Assembly (NCBI GenBank): GCA_042862465.1
Contig: JASTVH010000003.1
Coordinates: forward strand, 1-64,000
From: JASTVH01 sp042862465
Lineage (GTDB): Bacteria > Pseudomonadota > Gammaproteobacteria > Pseudomonadales > Oleiphilaceae
Direction: 5' to 3'
DNA: 64,000 nt
The stretch's first letter is position 1; every line of letters begins with the position of its first letter. Position numbers and translations under genes: made by a program. The notes beneath the pieces were generated by a model. It did no database searches and had not been told where the DNA came from. It saw nothing but the letters and a program-made list of their open reading frames with translations. This document shows positions 59,575 to 64,000 of the stretch, piece by piece.

Positions 59575-61695
59575 ATGCCAGAATCTGTGGTACAGACACC
59601 GGCCACGCCGGCCGAACCGGTGGAACAGGCCCAGCCGGATCCGGCCGCCCGGGAGAACTACTTCAACCGCGAGCTGAGCCACCTGCAGTTCAATTACCGG
59701 GTGCTGCAGCAGGCGTTGAACGAGCACCATCCGCTGCTCAACCGGATGCAGTTCTGCTGCATTTTCAGCAGCAACATGGACGAGTTCTTCGAGATCCGCG
59801 TGGCAGGGCTGCGTCAGCAGATCAAGTACGGCCGCGAGAGCATCGGCCCGGATGGCATGGGGCCGGAGCAGGTGCTGGATGAGATCAGCCAGCTCGCGCA
59901 CCGTTATGTGGAAGAACAGTACGAGATCCTCAACCAAGTGCTGATCCCGGCGCTTGAGGAAGAGGGCATCTATTTCGTGCGGCGGCGGGACTGGACGCCG
60001 GAACAGGCGGCCTGGGTCGCCAACTATTTCGAGGAGGAAATCCTGCCGGTGGTCAGTCCCATTGGTCTGGACCCCTCCCACCCGCTGCCCCGGCTGGTCA
60101 ACAAGAGCCTCAACTTCATCGTCGAACTGGACGGCAAGGACGCTTTCGGCCGCGAGACCGGCATGGCTATCGTCCCGGCGCCGCGTTCGCTGCCGCGTCT
60201 GGTGAGGCTCCCCGACGAGGTCTGCGATGGTGGCGACAATCTGGTGTTCCTGTCGTCGATGATCCACGCCCACGCCGATCAGCTGTTCCCGGGCATGGAG
60301 GTACGCGGGTGCTATCAGTTCCGGCTGACCCGTAATGCCGACCTGGAACTGGAAGACGACCTGGAAGACCTGGCCTCAGCCTTGCGTGGCGAGCTGCTCA
60401 GCCGCCGGTTTGGCGACGCCGTGCGCCTGGAGGTGGCGGACAATTGCCCGCCGGAGCTGGCGGGCTTCCTGCTGCAGGAATTCGGGCTCACGGACCGGGA
60501 ACTCTATCGGGTGCACGGACCGGTGAACATTACCCGGCTTATGGCGGTGAGCGGCCTGGTACCCCGGCCCGGCCTGGAATATCCGGCCTTCACTCCCTCC
60601 GTGCCCAAAGAGGTGCGCAGCTGCGAGAACATCTTCGATGCCATCCGCAACCGCGATGTGTTGTTGCTGCACCCCTATGAAAGCTTTGCGCCGGTGGTGG
60701 ACCTGCTGCGCCAGGCGGCCAAGGACCCCAGCGTCCTGGCCATTCGCCAGACGCTCTACCGTACCGGCGCCCAGTCGGAAATCGTCGAGGCGCTGGCGGA
60801 TGCCGCCCGTCGAGGCAAGGAAGTGACGGCGGTCATCGAGCTGCGGGCCCGGTTCGACGAAGAAGAGAACCTGGAGCTGGCCAGCCGTCTGCAGGAAGCC
60901 GGCGTGATCGTGGTCTACGGCGTGGTGGGGTACAAGACCCACGCCAAGATGATCCTGATCGTGCGGCGCGAGGAGGGGCGTCTGCGGCGTTACGTACACC
61001 TGGGTACCGGAAACTACCATGCCGGCAATGCCCGGCTGTATACCGATTACAGCTTCATGACCTGTGACGATGCCCTGGGGGACGACGTCAACAAGATCTT
61101 CCAGCAGCTCACCGGCATGGGCAAGGCCCTGAAAATCAAAAAGCTGCTGCACGCCCCGTTCACGCTGCACCGCCGCCTGGTGGAAATGATCGAGCGCGAG
61201 ACCGCGCATGCCCGGGAGGGGAAGGAGGCGCGCATCATCTTCAAGGCCAACGCCCTGACCGAGCCGGAGGTGATGCGGGCACTGTTCCAGGCCTCCCAGG
61301 CCGGTGTGCGCATCGACATGATCATCCGTGGCATCTGCTGCCTACGCCCGGGCGTACCCGGTCTGTCCGATAACATCCGCGTTTTCTCGATCGTTGGGCG
61401 TTTCCTGGAGCACAGCCGGGTTTACTATTTCCTGAATGGCGGCAAGGAGGAGGTGTATTGCTCCAGTGCCGACCTGATGGTGCGCAATCTTATCAACCGG
61501 GTGGAAGTGGCCTTCCCCATCAACGATCCCAAGCTGGTTGCCCGTTTGCGCGACGATCTGGACGTTTACCTCCACGACAACGCCCAGAGTTGGGAACTGC
61601 AGGCGGACGGCAGCTATCTGCTGCGCCAACCCGCCGAGGGCGAGGACGTCTATGCCTCGCAAACGGTATTGCTGGAAAGACTGGCAGCGAAGTAG
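59575..61695 (+). CDS. ppk: Polyphosphate kinase 1
   Basis: The 706-residue enzyme makes polyphosphate from ATP. All four parts are visible: the N domain with YFNRELSHLQFNYRVLQQAL, the head domain, and the two C domains with VSGLVPRPGLEYPAFTP, ELRARFDEEENLELASRLQEAGV, VVGYKTHAKMILIVRRE (with the phosphorylated histidine, about 457) and HLGTGNYHAGNARLYTDYSFMT. FYFLNGGKEEVYCSSADLM-like text (YYFLNGGKEEVYCSSADLM) follows. The hemB-ppk order is found in pseudomonads. It links with the pst, phoBR and pit genes elsewhere in the window. Confidence 0.97.
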   Translation: MPESVVQTPATPAEPVEQAQPDPAARENYFNRELSHLQFNYRVLQQALNEHHPLLNRMQFCCIFSSNMDEFFEIRVAGLRQQIKYGRESIGPDGMGPEQVLDEISQLAHRYVEEQYEILNQVLIPALEEEGIYFVRRRDWTPEQAAWVANYFEEEILPVVSPIGLDPSHPLPRLVNKSLNFIVELDGKDAFGRETGMAIVPAPRSLPRLVRLPDEVCDGGDNLVFLSSMIHAHADQLFPGMEVRGCYQFRLTRNADLELEDDLEDLASALRGELLSRRFGDAVRLEVADNCPPELAGFLLQEFGLTDRELYRVHGPVNITRLMAVSGLVPRPGLEYPAFTPSVPKEVRSCENIFDAIRNRDVLLLHPYESFAPVVDLLRQAAKDPSVLAIRQTLYRTGAQSEIVEALADAARRGKEVTAVIELRARFDEEENLELASRLQEAGVIVVYGVVGYKTHAKMILIVRREEGRLRRYVHLGTGNYHAGNARLYTDYSFMTCDDALGDDVNKIFQQLTGMGKALKIKKLLHAPFTLHRRLVEMIERETAHAREGKEARIIFKANALTEPEVMRALFQASQAGVRIDMIIRGICCLRPGVPGLSDNIRVFSIVGRFLEHSRVYYFLNGGKEEVYCSSADLMVRNLINRVEVAFPINDPKLVARLRDDLDVYLHDNAQSWELQADGSYLLRQPAEGEDVYASQTVLLERLAAK

Positions 61696-61736
61696 TAGCC
61701 TCCCGGCAAATTGTTATCAGCGGCACGGGGCGTTGC

Positions 61737-62651
61737 ATGATTCATCGGCTTTCCAGGCTGTGCCTGCTGCTGGCGCTGCTCGCGTTGGGCTGGCCGTTGG
61801 CGGCTGGCGCGACCATACGGATCACTGACGCCAGCGGCTATCGCGTCACCCTGGCCGGTCCGGCGCAACGCATTGTCAGCCTGGCCCCGCACCTGACTGA
61901 AAACCTGTTCGCCATCGGCGAAGGCGGTCGCATCGTCGGCACCAGCAGTTACAGCGACCACCCGCCCGCAGCGCGCCGCATTCCCCGCGTGGGCACCCAC
62001 GACCGCATCGATCTGGAGCAACTGCTCGCCCTGAAACCTGACCTGGTCCTGCTCTGGCTCAGTGGCAACGGCCGCGCCGAGGCCGAGCGCCTGCGTAAAC
62101 TGGGTTTGACGGTTGTCGCCACCGAGGCCGGGAACGTCGAGGCAATAGCTGCTACTCTGCGATTATTGGGACGACTGACCGGGACCGCGCGGGGCGAGCG
62201 GGAGGCCGAGGCCTTTCTCCGGGGGATGACCCAGCTGGCGAGCCGTTACAGCGATCGCCGCCCGGTCCGGGTGTTCTATCAGATCTGGCAGGATCCGCTG
62301 ATGACGATCGGAGGGGCGCAGATCATATCCGATGTGCTGGACCGCTGCGGGGCGCGCAACATCTTTGCGGCGCAGAACGGCAAGGCCTTTGCGGTGGGCC
62401 GCGAGGCGGTCCTGGCACGCCAGCCCCAGGCGCTGGTGGCCCCAGCGGACGACGGTTCCGGGGACTCGCCACTGGCCCACTGGCAATCCGCCGATAGCCT
62501 GCCGGCCGTACAACAACATCATATGATCGTTCTGCAGGACAATGCCCTGGCAAGGCCGACTCCGGGCATTCTGCCGGCAGCCCGGGAACTCTGCCAGGCG
62601 ATTGACGGCGTGCGGCAGTCTTTGCCGCCCCGAAAACAGACACAGGAGTAG
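61737..62651 (+). CDS. BtuF-like corrinoid-binding protein
   Basis: The 304-residue protein has a signal peptide (to about residue 25, AAG-ATI) and a class III binding-protein fold with one long backbone helix. The N lobe shows RIVSLAPHLTENLFAIGEGGRIVGTSSYSDHPPAARRIPRVGTHDRIDLEQLLALKPDLVLLW, typical of BtuF-type vitamin B12 binding proteins. The C lobe has VFYQIWQDPLMTIGGAQIISDVLDRCGARNIF. The ATG at 61737 lies 41 bases after the ppk stop. BtuC and BtuD are not adjacent, and no cobalamin riboswitch is seen. Binding of another chelate such as haem or a siderophore is possible. Confidence 0.8.
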   Translation: MIHRLSRLCLLLALLALGWPLAAGATIRITDASGYRVTLAGPAQRIVSLAPHLTENLFAIGEGGRIVGTSSYSDHPPAARRIPRVGTHDRIDLEQLLALKPDLVLLWLSGNGRAEAERLRKLGLTVVATEAGNVEAIAATLRLLGRLTGTARGEREAEAFLRGMTQLASRYSDRRPVRVFYQIWQDPLMTIGGAQIISDVLDRCGARNIFAAQNGKAFAVGREAVLARQPQALVAPADDGSGDSPLAHWQSADSLPAVQQHHMIVLQDNALARPTPGILPAARELCQAIDGVRQSLPPRKQTQE

Positions 62652-62654
62652 AGC

Positions 62655-63932
62655 ATGAGGAAACTGGCGCTGGCCGGCCTGGTGATTCTGATCGCGATCG
62701 CGGCGATTGGCCCCTGGGTGACGGGACATCTCGTGGAACGCGAGTGGGGCGAGGCCATCGAACGTTTCAACCGGCAGCAGGATATCGTGCAGCTGGAGAC
62801 GGTCAGCTACGAACTCGGTTACATGAGTGGGGTGACCCGGACCCGCGTCACCTTTACGGCGCCGGATCTGAAAGGCCGTGCGCTGTTGCTGGAAACGCGG
62901 TTTTCCCATGGGGTGACCGATGCCCGGGGTGAGACCCACTGGCTGATGGAGCAGTGGCCGGATGTGGCCGCGGCCTTTGGCGACGAAGGTCCCGTGCTGG
63001 TGACCAAAAGCGAGCTGTGGGGTGATATCTACGGAAAGTTTACGGTGCCAGCAGCGCAGTGGAAGGATGCCCAGGGCGGCGAGGTGCGCCTGGAGCCGCT
63101 GAGGATTGATTACAGTTTTGCCAAGGCCGGCGATCATGCGGAGCTGGAGCTGAAATGGCAGGGCGGCTCGATCTCCGCCGACACCGGCAGCCTGAAACTG
63201 GCGGGCCTGACCCTGAAGGAAGACATCCGGCGTCTGGAAAAGCGGGTGTGGACGGGGCATATCGATTTTGGCATCGAATCTGTGGAAGGATCTGCGCCGG
63301 ACAGCCCAGCGTTTGCACTGTCCGATATCCGGATGGCCAGTCAGTCCGAGCAGACCGGAGAGGATCGCATTCGCTCCCAGACGGATCTTTCTGTGGCCAG
63401 GCTTGCCATGGGGGACCGGAGCTTTCAAAACCTTGAACTGCAGGCCGTGGGTGAGCGTCTCTACGTTCCCGCCCTGAGCCAGTTGCTGAAACGCATGCAG
63501 GCCTATGAGGACCTGGCCCGGATCGAGGATCCGAACGAGCGCGCCGTTCAGGAGCTGAAGGCATTCGGGCAGGTGATGGAGGCGGCACAGTCGCTGGCGG
63601 GGCACGGCGTGGAACTGTCCTTGCCCAAACTCCTGATCGATACCCCGGAAGGCAAGATCCGGGGGCGCCTGGGCCTGACCCATCCGGAATTGAGCGACGA
63701 GGAAATCGAGAACCTGGGCAGCTTGTTGCTACGCAGCCAGGGGGCGCTGTCGCTGGTTATGCCCAAGGCCTTTGTGGAGCAGGCTGACCCTCAGTTGCGG
63801 CAGGCGGTAACCGATCTGCTGGCTCGCGGCTGGATGACCGTGCAGGGGGATAATCTGGTGCTTGAAGCTGAACTCAAGGCGATGGCGCTGCACATTGGCG
63901 GTGAGGCCATCCCCTTACCACCACTGATCTGA
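62655..63932 (+). CDS. DUF945 (YdgA-like) family protein
   Basis: The 425-residue protein has one N-terminal membrane anchor (about 4-22) and a large beta-rich domain. IAAIGPWVTGHLVEREWGEAIERFNRQQDIVQLETVSYELGYMSGVTRTRVTF and later YVPALSQLLKRMQAYEDLARIEDP fit DUF945. Related YdgA proteins are inner-membrane anchored with a periplasmic part; the role is unknown. It starts 3 bases after the BtuF-like gene, so the two are co-transcribed. Nothing else is seen in the last 68 bases of the window. Confidence 0.8.
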   Translation: MRKLALAGLVILIAIAAIGPWVTGHLVEREWGEAIERFNRQQDIVQLETVSYELGYMSGVTRTRVTFTAPDLKGRALLLETRFSHGVTDARGETHWLMEQWPDVAAAFGDEGPVLVTKSELWGDIYGKFTVPAAQWKDAQGGEVRLEPLRIDYSFAKAGDHAELELKWQGGSISADTGSLKLAGLTLKEDIRRLEKRVWTGHIDFGIESVEGSAPDSPAFALSDIRMASQSEQTGEDRIRSQTDLSVARLAMGDRSFQNLELQAVGERLYVPALSQLLKRMQAYEDLARIEDPNERAVQELKAFGQVMEAAQSLAGHGVELSLPKLLIDTPEGKIRGRLGLTHPELSDEEIENLGSLLLRSQGALSLVMPKAFVEQADPQLRQAVTDLLARGWMTVQGDNLVLEAELKAMALHIGGEAIPLPPLI

Positions 63933-64000
63933 TGCGTCCAACTGACGGTGGCCACCAGGAGGCCGGGCGTAAGATGCTCTGGCGGTGAGGTAGCAAGACA

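Noticed and set aside
61696..61736. Possible cobalamin riboswitch before the BtuF-like gene
   Set aside because: Only 41 bases separate it from ppk, too short for the element, and no B12-box-like sequence is visible.

Overview
The window is about 63% GC and densely coded on both strands. It comes from a gammaproteobacterium, probably a Marinobacter- or Pseudomonas-like member of the Pseudomonadales/Oceanospirillales. The evidence is gene content and order: pstSCAB-phoU, a PA5364-type response regulator, phoR-phoB, ubiA-ubiC, rubredoxin and its reductase, hemB-ppk1, UbiH-family, HexR- and PanP-like genes. I cannot place the genus from sequence alone.

Layout. 1-4.6 kb is accessory: an IS3-type right end with the last transposase codons, a 52-bp sequence repeated on both sides of a periplasmic binding-protein gene, a second binding protein, and a phospholipase C-like gene that looks cut at both ends. 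4.7-11.3 kb holds a gamma-glutamylcyclotransferase, an unidentified protein and a 1681-residue pseudokinase-ATPase-GAF-GGDEF protein. 11.5-18.8 kb carries a HexR-like regulator, uvrD with a LexA-like box over its promoter, and a TRAP transporter whose binding protein faces its permeases. 18.8-24.6 kb is the pst-phoU phosphate operon with a clear Pho box. 24.6-32.2 kb contains housekeeping enzymes (HIT protein, UbiH-family hydroxylase, DegQ-type protease, YbaK, MscS, MnmH, methyltransferase). 32.2-38.7 kb has an unannotated CsrB/RsmZ-type RNA, VanZ-like and CysZ proteins, a response regulator, phoR, phoB (own Pho box), ubiA and ubiC. 39-45.5 kb has a CPA2 antiporter, hpt, rubredoxin and reductase, a DksA-like protein, a crotonase and TesB. 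45.5-52.6 kb has an EAL protein, a flavodoxin, a diguanylate cyclase, a Pit transporter and two small proteins. 52.8-57.5 kb has a PanP-like decarboxylase, a DUF503 protein, an AidB-like acyl-CoA dehydrogenase and a TetR regulator. 57.7-64 kb has a second unannotated sRNA, a SutA-like small protein, hemB, ppk1, a BtuF-like protein and a DUF945 protein.

Common themes. Phosphate: pst-phoU, phoBR, Pit and ppk1 cover uptake, sensing and polyphosphate storage. Cyclic di-GMP: two GGDEF proteins and one EAL protein. Post-transcriptional control: the best unannotated signals are RNA. The region 32250-32481 (minus) has a GacA/UvrY-type box, a promoter, at least five hairpins with GGA in the loop and a terminator, which is the layout of a CsrA/RsmA-sequestering RNA. 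Two further structured elements (38805-38912 and 54663-54768) share one length-matched fold while their stem sequences differ. On the minus strand each shows two ANGGAN hexaloops closed by C-G, the form preferred by CsrA. A third RNA (57683-57805, minus) has a sigma-S-like -10 and a strong terminator.

Repeats. Intergenic regions carry tandem 7-bp arrays of several related units, 29-bp palindromic REP-like units in facing pairs, and G/C-rich inverted repeats. One heptamer array folds into a probable terminator.
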